From NCBI GenBank assembly GCA_000226015.1, contig JH154416.1, positions 66,378-104,590 on the forward strand: DNA of 38,213 nucleotides. Direction: 5' to 3'. The position numbers and the translations under genes are program-made. The number at the start of each line of letters is the position of its first letter. Position 1 is the first letter of the stretch. The notes beneath the pieces were generated by a model. It ran no database searches. It was not told the origin of the DNA and worked only from the letters and a program-made list of their open reading frames with translations. Source of the DNA: Mnemiopsis leidyi. Lineage: Eukaryota > Ctenophora > Tentaculata > Lobata > Bolinopsidae. Positions 1 to 10,612 of this stretch are shown one piece after another.

Positions 1-239
1 TACTTCTCTAACCTTCTAAACTTAGGTCACGTGACGTAACTCTAGTTACCTGTTGTTATAGAAGTCATATGCGCAGCAAAGAAACTCCTGCTGTAGATAA
101 TCCTTATGTAGGGGTTTAGTATTTAAGGGCGAACTGTATGTAACAAATAAGAGGGTTGTATAATAGCTGTATAAGTCACAAAACGCAAAAAGTGCCTCCA
201 GCCAGAAAAGACACCTGGTTTTCAGATTCCTTGTAATTT

Positions 240-459
240 TAAGTTGAAAATTTTCATTTTTCGGATTCGAAACTATAAAAGTCGGATTCCTCGTCAAATT
301 TTACGTCAAAATACTGGTCTAACTTTTTTCCTAGCTCAAAGTTGAAAATTTCCATTTCGGGGGCCGTATAAGGGGTCACTTAATTAAGGGGGGGGTCACG
401 TGATAATTTTTCGGGTTCGAAACTATCAGATTAGGATTCCTCGTCAAATTTTACGTCAT
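240..459. repeat. Diverged short direct repeat, two copies
   Basis: Two related segments (about 240-308 and 403-459) share a block reading TTCGAAACTAT, then GGATTCCTCGTCAAATTTTACGTCA, with changes between the copies. Part of the first copy (GTTGAAAATTT) also recurs near 342. No coding frame is visible. It is probably an old interspersed repeat family; the family is not recognised. Confidence 0.6.
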
Positions 460-469
460 CTTTATCTTA

Positions 470-775
470 AAGGCCTTAATTTTAAGGCCCTAAATGCCTT
501 AATGAAGGCCTTCAGATCAAATTTTCACATCGCCTATTACATCGGCCTCGATAGAATCTACAATACCTGAAATTTTCATGACTCTATCTCTTTCCGTTTG
601 GACTCCAATTAGTCCCCTGATTTGTAGACTTTGTTGGGCCTTTTTAAGGGCCTTTAAGGGCCCTTAGAGAGGTCGGAGTGAATTTTAACATGGCCTTATG
701 CCCAGAACGTGATGAAATCTACCTTTTCTGAAATTTTCAAGTCTCTATCTCTTACCGTTTAGGCTCCAATTTGTT
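470..775. repeat. 161-bp-spaced direct repeat with GGCC palindromes
   Basis: The segment at about 567-613 (CTGAAATTTTCA, CTCTATCTCTT, CCGTTT, CTCCAATT) recurs diverged at about 728-774, a period near 161 bp. The sequence between and before the copies is full of AAGGCCTT and AAGGGCCC inverted motifs. This looks like non-coding repetitive DNA. Confidence 0.55.
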
Positions 776-903
776 TGCAAAAAAAGCGTCGACTTTTTTA
801 GAACCCGGACTAAAATTTGACGAAAAATCGATTGAGAATAAAAGTCTCAAGGATCAAAAATTGTTGGTTAAGTGTCTTTTCTTGGGTGGTTGCCAAAACA
901 CTA

Positions 904-946
904 ATATACATATGTGTATGTATACATATACATATGTGTGTATATC
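904..946. repeat. TA/TATG-rich microsatellite
   Basis: Alternating purine-pyrimidine tract of ATAC, ATATG and TGTATG units. No other structure is seen. Confidence 0.7.
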
Positions 947-1137
947 TATTAATACAAAACACAATTTGATGTTTTAATCATAATTTCTTGAAATTTAAAT
1001 CAATAACCTTTGAAATTTAAATGAACTTGTTCGCTTCGCTGTTATACTCAAAGTTTCTTCAAACACGGCCTGATCTAAACTTTAATAAAAACCAATAAAA
1101 TGAAACATTACTTAGCATAAAAGTTGAGAAGAAGAAC

Positions 1138-1310
1138 ATGGATCAGTCCAACAGGAATTTTGTCGATTACGCTCAAAAGCTCGGGTACAGAAGAGATATG
1201 GCTATGCGGGCAGAACAAAGAGCAGGCGTGAAAGCCTCATTAAATGGCAAATTGATGATTTTACTTAACTTTGCTGCAGTCGAAAAGAGACGGAGTGGAT
1301 GCCTTAGAAG
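1138..1310 (+). CDS. Short exon-like ORF with Regnase/ZC3H12-type UBA-like motif (possible first exon or gene relic)
   Basis: ATG at 1138 opens a 58-codon frame that ends at TAA 1312. An AG|GTAACA donor at 1310/1311 could instead end a first exon in phase 2. Residues 8-46 contain FVDYAQKLGY, then exactly 12 residues, then GVKASLNGKLMILL. In the N-terminal UBA/CUE-like helical domain of Regnase-family RNases (ZC3H12A and relatives; N4BP1 is related), KLGY is likewise followed by 12 residues and then GVxA and a Leu-rich helix. That match is from memory of the family. No NYN/PIN nuclease domain or CCCH zinc finger is visible downstream in this window. The frame may be a detached exon, a relic, or the start of a gene whose other exons I cannot see. 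Moderate confidence in the motif, low in a functional gene. Confidence 0.42.
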
Positions 1311-1314
1311 GTAA

Positions 1315-3284
1315 CACGGATCACAGACTGACCACGAGTGTACATTATGTATACACATATGACCAAGAAAAGAAGAAAGAACATTGTACAATGTACATAT
1401 AAGCAAATGTAAATAAATTTTGTGGGGTATATTTCTTTGAAATCTACTATATTTAAATGTTTATAATACAATTTTGTGTGTTTATCAACCATGAACAATG
1501 ATCAAATCTTTTTATGTTCTAATGATTTCTAATCAATTCTTTGACTTCGTTCCAAATAATTCTGAGATGTAGTGTTGAACAAATACCATTAGTCCTTTTC
1601 AATGTCGTGAGCCAGAATAAGGTCGGAAACTGAGGGCAAGCATAAGAACCAAAAAAGGAAATTCGTGCAGTTACTGCAGTTATAGTGCAATATTTCGTTC
1701 TTTTTGTACGAATTGCGATTTTCTATCATAAATAAACATACTTTAACGATGGCAAAAAAATTGCAACGGAATTCTATATTTTTATGCATTTCCCTACGTG
1801 CAAAGTCCTTAGCTATAATCGAGCGCAACGATCTAAAAAAGAGAATAACTGTTTTTTTCGAAATCGGAAAGAGGGGTTTAGTATTGACTATTGATAAATT
1901 CAATAACAATCGATTACGTCACAAGATTGGATAAAATATCTTTTCCTCAAAACCGCGTACAACAGCAGACTCTTGGAGAAACCATGTGCTACTAGTACTG
2001 ATGCTTATTTTGCAATCGTTTGTCGTTAGTTAAACTTAAAGTTTGAACATCTGTCTCTTCATAATGAATTTTAATTCAATACTAGTGTGTAACAAAACGA
2101 TTTTTATGTAAGCGGTAAAACACTCAAACACTTGAGAGAGAACAAAAGTTCAAAATAACTATGTTAGTTAGTAACGATAGTCCCTCCCTCTTGATGTGAT
2201 GACATGATTTTTGTTTGTGATCTAAAGAAACTCTCTGTGTCAATAATAATATCTCTTACTTTTTGGTCTGCATTGACCATTGTTGCTGAACTTGGCAGGA
2301 AGACTCGATCGCAAATATTAAGGTCTGGACTGTATGGACATAAAGGATTTGTCTCCAACCCTGTCGACTCCAGTGTTCTCTCTGTGCACAGAAGTCGAGC
2401 GTTTTTGTGGGCGCCTTCAAAAATCGTGAGTAAACATCGGGTAAAACACCGTGATAAATCGACAAAAGCGCAGTGTTTCTGATAAAAAACGCCGGGGTTA
2501 ACTCCTGCGTTTTTTCTCAGATCAAACGCAGCATTTTTTAGCCGGGGAGGCGAACACGTTTTTTGCCATTTGTAGCCTTTGGACTAATTGTAACCGTCCG
2601 AAAGTTAAATTTTTTGGATTAAATAATTAAATAAATCATTCTTGTTTGTTATTAACAGCAGAACAGCTGAAAAATTCTTAAACATGGTGCGAAGCCAACT
2701 TCAAAATCAAAACCTTGCTTGGAGGTCCTTAAAACACACCTACCATGACATCGATTCACATTGCCATATGCACCTTGCCTCACACAAACCCAAATGATCC
2801 ATGACATCGGGTCAGATCTCCACTGGCTTACATTCCATAGATACGTCACTAACAATACCGTGTGATCTGACCCCTGAGTGAGACTGATTGGCCTGTGTGA
2901 TGTGATCCCACTGGGTACCCAGATTCCAAGGTTCCCAGTAGTCGGCCACCTGATTTCATGAATGAAAAAATACCAAGAGAAGAGCCAAATCTATTACAGT
3001 ATGATAATAATTATAGAAAAAATATAGTTTTACTCCCTCCAAAAATCTTTGTTTTAGCACAAAAATTTTACACTTTCATTTGCTATCAAAATTAGATATT
3101 TGAATTATATAAGATAACTTAGAACCATGATGGCTCAAGATAATAGTTAATGATACTACATTTGACGATTACTAATTACTTAATCATTATGGACTCAATT
3201 TTAACACGCAGCTGACCATTTCCGTATAAAAAATCAGTATGTCACCATTTCTTTGTTAAAACGATTTTTACATTAACAGTACTT
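1315..3284. other. No gene seen
   Basis: Several frames of 60-100 codons are open on both strands, but none shows a domain, good splice context or sensible composition. The only structure noted is an imperfect foldback at 2479-2520 (separate entry). Confidence 0.5.
2479..2520. repeat. Inverted repeat (hairpin), 14-nt arms
   Basis: Arms at 2479-2492 (CTGATAAAAAACGC) and 2507-2520 (GCGTTTTTTCTCAG) pair with one mismatch around a 14-nt GC-rich loop. Outside this, GCAGTGTTT on the left and AAACGCAGC on the right extend the pairing imperfectly to roughly 2470-2532. It may be a small foldback element; function unknown. Confidence 0.6.
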
Positions 3285-4238
3285 TCAAAAGTAGTTGGAG
3301 TACCGGCAGTAAGCTGTACTGTAGGTCTCATGACCTCCGGTCCAAATCCAGTAAGCGTTCTTTGAGATTCTGCCGATATCTGGCATGTAGTGCGACCATA
3401 TTCCTTCCCCATGCCTGGCGATAGGACTTCCATCCTCCCAAGCTCCATCTGCTTCAGTGAATCCTGCTTCTGTCCAGCCTTCGAATTCCTCTCGGGAGCA
3501 TCTCCAAGATCCACCAGTGACGAGGACTTCTTCTCCATCTTGCTTGTGGACTGATGCTAGGATGCCTGGAATTACTCCATAATCGACACATTTTATGCCT
3601 AAAACTTTAAAATCGTAGGGGATTGAAATCGTCGATTCTTGTGTCCAATTTTCCATCCCAGATTTGATTATTTCTTTTCCATCAACGTATACAGTCATTT
3701 CATTGTCACACGTTGCTCTAAGAAAAAGCGCTGGTTGAGGCACCGTGTATCGGCAGTAAGCTGTACTGTAGGTCTCATGACCTCCGGTCCAAATCCAGTA
3801 AGCGTTTTTTGAGATGCTGCCGATATCTGGCATGTAGTGCGACCATATTCCTTCCCCATGCCTGGCGATAGGACTTCCATCCTCCCAAGCTCCATCTGCT
3901 TCAGTGAATCCTGCTTCTGTCCAGCCTTCGAATTCCTCTCGGGAGCATCTCCAAGATCCATCAGTGACGAGGACTTCTTCTCCATCTTGCTTGTGAACTG
4001 ATGCTAGGATGCCTGGAATTACTCCATAATCGACACATCTTATGCCTAAGACTTTAAAATCGGAGGGGATTGAAATCGTCGATTCTTGTGTCCAATTTTC
4101 CATCCCAGATTTGATTATTTCTTTTCCATCAACGTATACAGCCATTGCATTGTCACACGTTGCTCTGAGAACATAGTCTTCACCTTTAGCAGTTAGAATA
4201 ATCTTTAGTACGACCCAGCAGAATATAGCTCTAGCCAT
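3285..4238 (-). CDS. Secreted protein of two near-identical 149-residue Cys/Trp-rich domains
   Basis: A single 317-residue frame. ATG is at 4238, with an in-frame TAA 12-14 bases upstream. Residues 1-19 form a short signal peptide (hydrophobic AIFCWVVLKIILTA), so the product is probably secreted. Two domains follow, residues 24-169 and 173-313. They differ at only six positions (A31E, A33T, S59Y, R67K, D93G, S141R, numbering copy 1). Each has four cysteines (28, 68, 98, 162, and +149), an NWT sequon at 48, and repeated W/G motifs (GILAS, GSWRCS, GIWSHY, YWIWTGG). The DN..TVYVDGKEI start with IKCVDYG resembles jelly-roll, galactose-binding-like sugar-binding domains; this is inference, and no catalytic residues are apparent. 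The frame ends abruptly (SNYF) right after the second YCRY, while another frame continues to 3242. The 3' end may therefore be shifted or spliced. Confidence 0.8.
   Translation of the reverse strand: MARAIFCWVVLKIILTAKGEDYVLRATCDNAMAVYVDGKEIIKSGMENWTQESTISIPSDFKVLGIRCVDYGVIPGILASVHKQDGEEVLVTDGSWRCSREEFEGWTEAGFTEADGAWEDGSPIARHGEGIWSHYMPDIGSISKNAYWIWTGGHETYSTAYCRYTVPQPALFLRATCDNEMTVYVDGKEIIKSGMENWTQESTISIPYDFKVLGIKCVDYGVIPGILASVHKQDGEEVLVTGGSWRCSREEFEGWTEAGFTEADGAWEDGSPIARHGEGIWSHYMPDIGRISKNAYWIWTGGHETYSTAYCRYSNYF
3304..4171 (-). repeat. In-frame tandem duplication, 447-bp period
   Basis: The block starting CGGCAGTAAGCTGTACTG at 3304 begins again at 3751. The two copies run to about 3724 and 4171 with very few differences. 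The 447-bp period is exactly 149 codons, so the duplication doubled one domain of the secreted protein without disturbing the frame. The near-identity indicates a recent event or gene conversion. Confidence 0.92.
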
Positions 4239-7200
4239 GTGGCCTTATCTCGAACCAGCCAGTTGTATAACCCTTACACAACAGAAAATATGGACGACGT
4301 TGTCTGCAAAATAGAAATTCAAACGCTTAATACGTTATTTCACGTTACAATGACTCAATCTGGGATTAGATTCCTGATAAAATACTGGGTTTCTACTACC
4401 CGTACACTTCAGATTAAACGCAAATGAAAATTTCCATTTTCCAAAGTGGTCGACTTTATCATAATTAGATTCGGAATTTGAATTGTTAAATCCTCCAACC
4501 ACCTTAATAAATTAATTGCGCAAAGATAATCGTACCAGCTTCTGAATCATTGTATTTGACTGAAAACAGGGGCTTTTTCTTATCTTTGGTTTATCCATAT
4601 TGATTCATTGCTATTTTTTAAAAACAGAATACACTAGGCTAATACGACCGAGAAGTTCAAGGCGACAAATTCCATCCAAGATATCCGATTCCGGGATCGT
4701 TACGCCGCGCTTCATCCTAAGTTTTTCAGACTTGAAATTTACCAAACGGTTTAGTCGTACAGCAGCTTTTCATGGTACTCTCACTTGACCAAGTTAATGA
4801 TGATTCCCAAAAAATAACATCTTCGGCAATTCTTAATATCAGCTTGGAATGTTCAGAATTTGATTGTGTGCAACCCGCTTTTGATAATTCTGGGGAAATG
4901 TTAATTTCAAACCAAAAAATCATGCTTATTTACTGCTAACATTACGTAGGACAATGTTTAAAGTAGTAGTTTTCACTCACATGCCAGTAATGTGGTTAAT
5001 TATCGCTCTGCTGATAGTATACATTAAATAATCCATGAAATAAGTCATAACTGTTCGAAATGGTATTTTCCAACCCAATAAAAGCACTCTACCCTGTAAT
5101 GAAAAGATTTGTACGTACTCACTGCCATTCTTATAAGTGACATACGACAGCTCTCTGGCATATTGATTTGCTTCGTAAATCCCTTAATAAAGTTATCATC
5201 TACGTTTAGATGCACTATGTAGATCTAATTACAGACTAGGACTTAAGGGGGAGATTTAGGTTTGTATTTAACCAGAAGGGAGTAGGTCTCTTTTCATTTC
5301 CTACGCAGTGATATCAACAACGGCATAACACCAGAAAAAGCATTTTCGGGGAAGGGTCACAAATTTTTCGTATCATAAGGGGTTAGCCATAAACGTGAGC
5401 CAAGCGATCCAGCGAGTAAATGCTCTTTTCTGGTAATTGTGAAACATTATTCACGGGTATAATGAGTATATATGTATATACTATACTAAGGTAAAGACTT
5501 AGTTTTTATGAATTACAGAATGACCTCTATAGTATCGTGTGACGGCGATTGATAATGTGATATCAACTCTCTATATAATATAATGTTTTGACATTTTACC
5601 AACCACGACTAAGAAGTGTTTACCCGATTTTGTCTTGCAGTATTTCTTTAATATTGTCTACCTCTAACTCTAATTCGTTATACTCGTCTCGTAGTAGCTT
5701 TGTGGCATGATATTAATAATTAATGCTAATTACACATGAACATAACTCGTTAAGCAGTGAATTGGTTAACCAATCACTGATCGCATTGGTTATAAACTAT
5801 TATGTTAATGTTGTACAGCATCTTTGTCGACCAGGAACATATCCATATTAGAATATTATCTGCTTTAATAATAAACCGTTGCTGCACTTGTCGGCAACCG
5901 ACTGATTAATTATTGATAATTTGATAATTACTGATAATCTTAAACATGTGCTCATTTCCGTGAAACGTCATGAAAATCGGTTGTAAGCGTACATGATAGA
6001 CGCGATGAACTTTAGCTTAAGTTTAGCTACTTTTATTATAACTGGAACTTTTTTACCTTGCTACGGCTATAAATTAATTGCTGTTGCCATTCTAATAATG
6101 ACGATAATAATACAGCATCACAATAAACTGGAGGAATGTGCATTAGTGTGATCGTTGGATAAGATTACTCCACCTTTTAATGTATATGCATGAGTTTACT
6201 GGATATTTTATAAATTTCAAATACACCACACCAGCACACCAAATTTCAATTTCAAGTGATTGGATCATTAGAATATGGTCAACTTTCTTTTATTTTTGCA
6301 ACTCGAATTTTAATTGATAGCTCCATGATTAACGTTTTGGTTTTGACCTCAGAAAAACTGCTTACTTAAAACTGTGAATACATAAAAAGATAAAATGACG
6401 ACTAAGCACGGCACTTGAGTTTATTATGAACTACGACTGATACCACAGATACAGCCTATTCAAAGTTTCACTACTAGTTCTTCAACACACAATCTCTATC
6501 ATGACACTGTCATCGATACTTGATTAGAGCTTCTTATTTCACGATGAGATGTTTTCAAACTTCAATATTTCCAGTCACGTGGTCTGCATGGCAGGATCAT
6601 TACTTCAACGATAAGCGAAGCAATGTCCTATATTTCTTCATTATCTAGTTCCTCGTCGCTCAGTGACAGTTTTTATCGCATTATGCGAAACAAATATTAG
6701 GATGTGCTATTGTAAGCCTCAATAAGTACATACTACATAGGATTTATTTCTACTTGAGTAAAGCTGCTTAGACACACCCTGACACCTATAGTAACCTCCA
6801 CTATTTAGATCTTATTCAGTTTCTGCTTCTCAAAGAATTTTCATCGCACTACTCTTGGAAGAGAGGTGATGACTAAGCTGTTTTAGTGTATAACTGCCTA
6901 CTCGCTCAGCTGCTGTTGACATGGCCACAGTGATAATGCAGCTGATAATGGGGAAGTTTTTTGGTTCGTTGAATCTATTTTCAATCCGGTATCTGCAGAA
7001 TTGTCGTCACTTGTGCTCGCATCTGTATTCAATTCAAGTTTTGTTCATTATACATTTTTCTTATGTAGACTGTTTTGAGCAGGTGCTGAACCGCTTTATG
7101 CTTACTGTGTTTTAAACTATTTCAACACTTCAAATTAGATACATTTACTGAGATTACTCAGTATCACTCTGTATCAATATTTCTATAGATGGGTTTGTGC

Positions 7201-8120
7201 ATTGCAAGAGAAGCTTACTAACGTTACCCACCTCCTTGTACTGTATATTGTGATCAGAATGAGTTTACTCAAAGTTGTGTGTATCACTCGCTTCACTCAG
7301 AAATTATAAAGAAGGAACAGTAAATAATTAGATGATTCTTGTGGTAAAGATTTATGTCAAATTTCGTGACAAAACTTATCTCTCGAATCAAGATGATAGT
7401 TGCAATGTTGCATCATGAGCTATTATGTGTAACAGATTTACTTTGAAAGTAAAGCCTGTGGGCCGAGAACACTTCTAAATTAGTAAATTGTTTTTTCTGT
7501 GACAGCTTATTCTAATCAACACCTGAGTTTAAGCACATACACTCTGAATTATTCACATTTGCACTATATTACTATAACTTGGATTAAAGCTGGGTCACTG
7601 GTTATAATACAAACTTGCATAGAGTTGAGGAATCTACAGCGGACATACATTTTTGCTTTTGCTTTTTATTAAGTTACTACACGTCTACAAAATGTCATTT
7701 TGTCAAAATGTTGAGGTTGAGTACATGCCATCTTTAAATTACATGCAATCTCAACCTACTAAATGGATCGGTGGCTACGTCGTAAGCTATGCATGTTTAT
7801 AGATTGTGTTAAATTATGTCTTCCGAAGTTTGCGTAATAAATTCCATTTCTTTATGGTCCTCTAATTTCGAGGAAATTGCACTGTTGACCGTAGCAAGTT
7901 AGTATTTTTGTATTTTTTGTGAAATTCAGTGAATTATAATTATAACCTTTGGATCGACATTAGTTCCCAATGTGCACTTTTTTTGACAAACGACTCTGCG
8001 CGAAATTTTAGTTTATTAATATAATTATTGACTGTAAGTTGACTAAGTTGTCTTGGACATGATTGTGAGCAGACTGATGGTTAACTGCAGAGAAAGCTGT
8101 GCAACTTTAACCAACTTGTT
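4239..8120. other. Intergenic stretch without recognisable genes
   Basis: About 3.9 kb of AT-rich DNA. The open frames near 4239, 4600 and 6921 are short, have no domain, and show no coherent splice partners. I see small inverted motifs such as ACAAAATG/CATTTTGT near 7690 but nothing nameable. Confidence 0.55.
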
Positions 8121-8280
8121 GGAGGGACAAGGGTGATGGTAAAATGGAGGGTGGAGGAGGAAAGAGGGAGCACGGTGGAGGGACAAGGATGATGGTAAAA
8201 TGGAGGATGAAGGAGGAAAGAGGAAGCACGGTGGATGTAGAAGGGTTGTGGTAAAATGGAGGAGAAAAGGGAGCAGACTG
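8121..8280. repeat. Purine-rich minisatellite, 56-bp unit, about 2.8 copies
   Basis: Units start at 8121, 8177 and 8233 with a GGAGGGACAAGG-type head, followed by ATGGTAAAATGGAGG and a GGAGGAAAGAGG stretch. The plus strand is almost entirely purine, so mirror-type or G-rich structures are conceivable. The third copy is incomplete and diverged. Confidence 0.85.
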
Positions 8281-10507
8281 CATAGTGGGAGGGAGCAGGG
8301 AGTCTGATTTACCGCTAGGAGGTCGGTAGTTATGACAAACAGGATTATGTCTTGATTAACGTAAAGTCGTTCAATCAGACTGATGCATAAAAACTCATGC
8401 CATAAGATTTACATAACAAAAAGATTTTGATATTGTTTGAACCATTAAGCTCACCGAGCTAAGTGGTCGGCAGATTCAGACTACCATATAATGCTACCAA
8501 ATCTTATTCATGTATTAACTTGTCATATCAATATATCATTAGTGGACAGATTTTGTCTCGGGCTATTTTGACGGAGTAAGTCTGGACGTAAACAGTATTA
8601 TCAGTCACGAGATCAATAAATTCGACATTCTATGTTAACAATGGACAACGACCAGTTGTTGCTGTCTATTTCTCCATATTTCTTCTCCAGTACATAACAA
8701 CATTTACTTACTGTTACATATGTATGTAGAGACATGTACAGTTAGTTAACTGATCAAAAAACATAGTACATATGAATGTGTAGTAATGGCATTATTACTT
8801 TTCAGTTTTTAGTATGGACTATTTGGAATAGATTGGTATTTAAGGTATGATCACATCTTTGACTGTGCTCTCAGACGCTTAGATATAAGATGTTTTCTGT
8901 GACAATTTTTTGCATTGAATGAATTCACCAGAGCACCTGAGTCGAAATTTCATCGGCTGATCTCGAACGAAATAGTTGTGTATGAGCCCCCGCCCACCGA
9001 TTGGGCTCTGGGGCGCTTTTGATTTGTAATAGAGCAATTACTCGTTTATTGCCGTTTGACTACTTTAAACTAGAGTTCTTAACTATTATGATTCATCACC
9101 GCGGCTGCTTTTTTCGTTATGTTGCTCACACTCTTCTACTCTACTAAACTTTTTTGTAAACTTAACATTTTCAAATTCAGAAAACTGTGTCTGAGGGCTT
9201 GCTACGTGGTTGTCGTTAGTCACAGTTATCCCAGCAATAGTTATATGATTTAACAACAGTTATTTGATTAATTGATTCTAGATGTCGCGAGATCGAGATA
9301 GTGTGGTTGTAAATTGGAAGTGTTTTGGGGATATGGATGGGAGTGAACTTTGGCGTGCCTAGGTGTGTTTATTCTTCGACTAGTGATACTAAAATTTGCC
9401 CCGTCGAACGAGAAGTTTAAAATCTGCCACTGCCGCACGGGTATTCATTTGCCTGATCCAGGCAGTGAATCACCGTCCTCGCTCGTTAATTTAAGTTGAT
9501 GTACCACTCTTCAAGTCCTTGGGTGAGAGCAATTAGATTTCATTATATAACTTTTAATGTATAAAGCTCTTTAAATATTTTTCAATCGTAAAAAATCGTA
9601 AATCGTCAAATACATTTTTGGTGTGCTTATCAATCTTTCTATTGATCTTTAAAAAATGAAATTTTTCAGCGATCAGTGGTTTTAGGTTTACAGTTAACAG
9701 TGTTATTGAACAATCTGAATTTCAGTTGTCGCATAATCATTGCAATAGATTTTTTTGAGGATTGGTCCTGAAGATTATGGCGTTAGTCGAATTTGGAGGG
9801 TAAGGAATGTGATATTGTTATACATATAACGTGATAAGGATCATGCACAGAAATTATAAACAGGATTGAATTTTGACTGAAGTCGTTTAACATGAAATTC
9901 ACAAGCTGGCGAATGGAATTACGAACTAAACAGGGTCACAATTGGAGAGGTTGTCCGGTTTTAACCCCAAGATTTTCGTTAGCCCAGGATGGCAATATAA
10001 GGCTTCTCTTCCCTATAATAATTTCTGATCGGACTTAATGATTGGAATTTTTATCATAACATATATCAGTTGTAGAAGCAAAATAGTTCAAATGAATCAC
10101 TCTAAATCACAATCACTTTAAATCAAAATCTGCACTAACTAAGCCGACACTATACCAGCACCTTGTCAGCACCCACCCCTACACCAGTGCCCCCACGCTA
10201 TTGCATGTTCAGCTCAAGGGGGCACCATATTTTCATTATAGTCAAAGATGTCTTGCGAATGAGTCACGCGTGTTTAATTAAAGATTGCCTACAAACCTTT
10301 GTCAGCCTTACACTTCAAGCTCATGTACATACTTAATAAGTTAATGCTCAGCTATTTGCTTTGTTCGAAATGTCGATATTTTTGCCTTGATAACTAATTC
10401 ATTGTACAATCTCCGTTTCCCATTTTCCGTGGTTCCAGTTTTCTTATGCTTTTTATTAGAGCAAAAAAAGGGAAGTGTACTACAAAAATTAGTTAAAAGC
10501 TCAATCT
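8281..10507. other. Intergenic stretch, nothing recognised
   Basis: AT-rich DNA with no open frame of convincing length, no tRNA-like cloverleaf that I could see, and no array. Confidence 0.5.
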
Positions 10508-10612
10508 ACCAGCAATGCTGCTGCGACGCTATAAGCAATGCTGCCAGCAATGCTACCAGAAATGCTGCAAGCAATGCTCAGCAATGTAACAATGCAACCA
10601 GCAATGCTCTGC
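10508..10612. repeat. GCAATGCT-based irregular tandem repeat
   Basis: About eight copies of (A/C)(A)GCAATGCT with 3-8-base variable spacers (GCC, ACC, GCA, CA). It makes a spurious Ala/Ser/Asn-rich open frame (AASNAASNA) that I do not consider a gene. Confidence 0.75.

Noticed and set aside
3242..3985. Two minus-strand frames of 96-98 codons (MEKKSSSL...) inside the duplicated gene
   Set aside because: They are alternate-frame shadows of the two duplicated domains and duplicate along with them.
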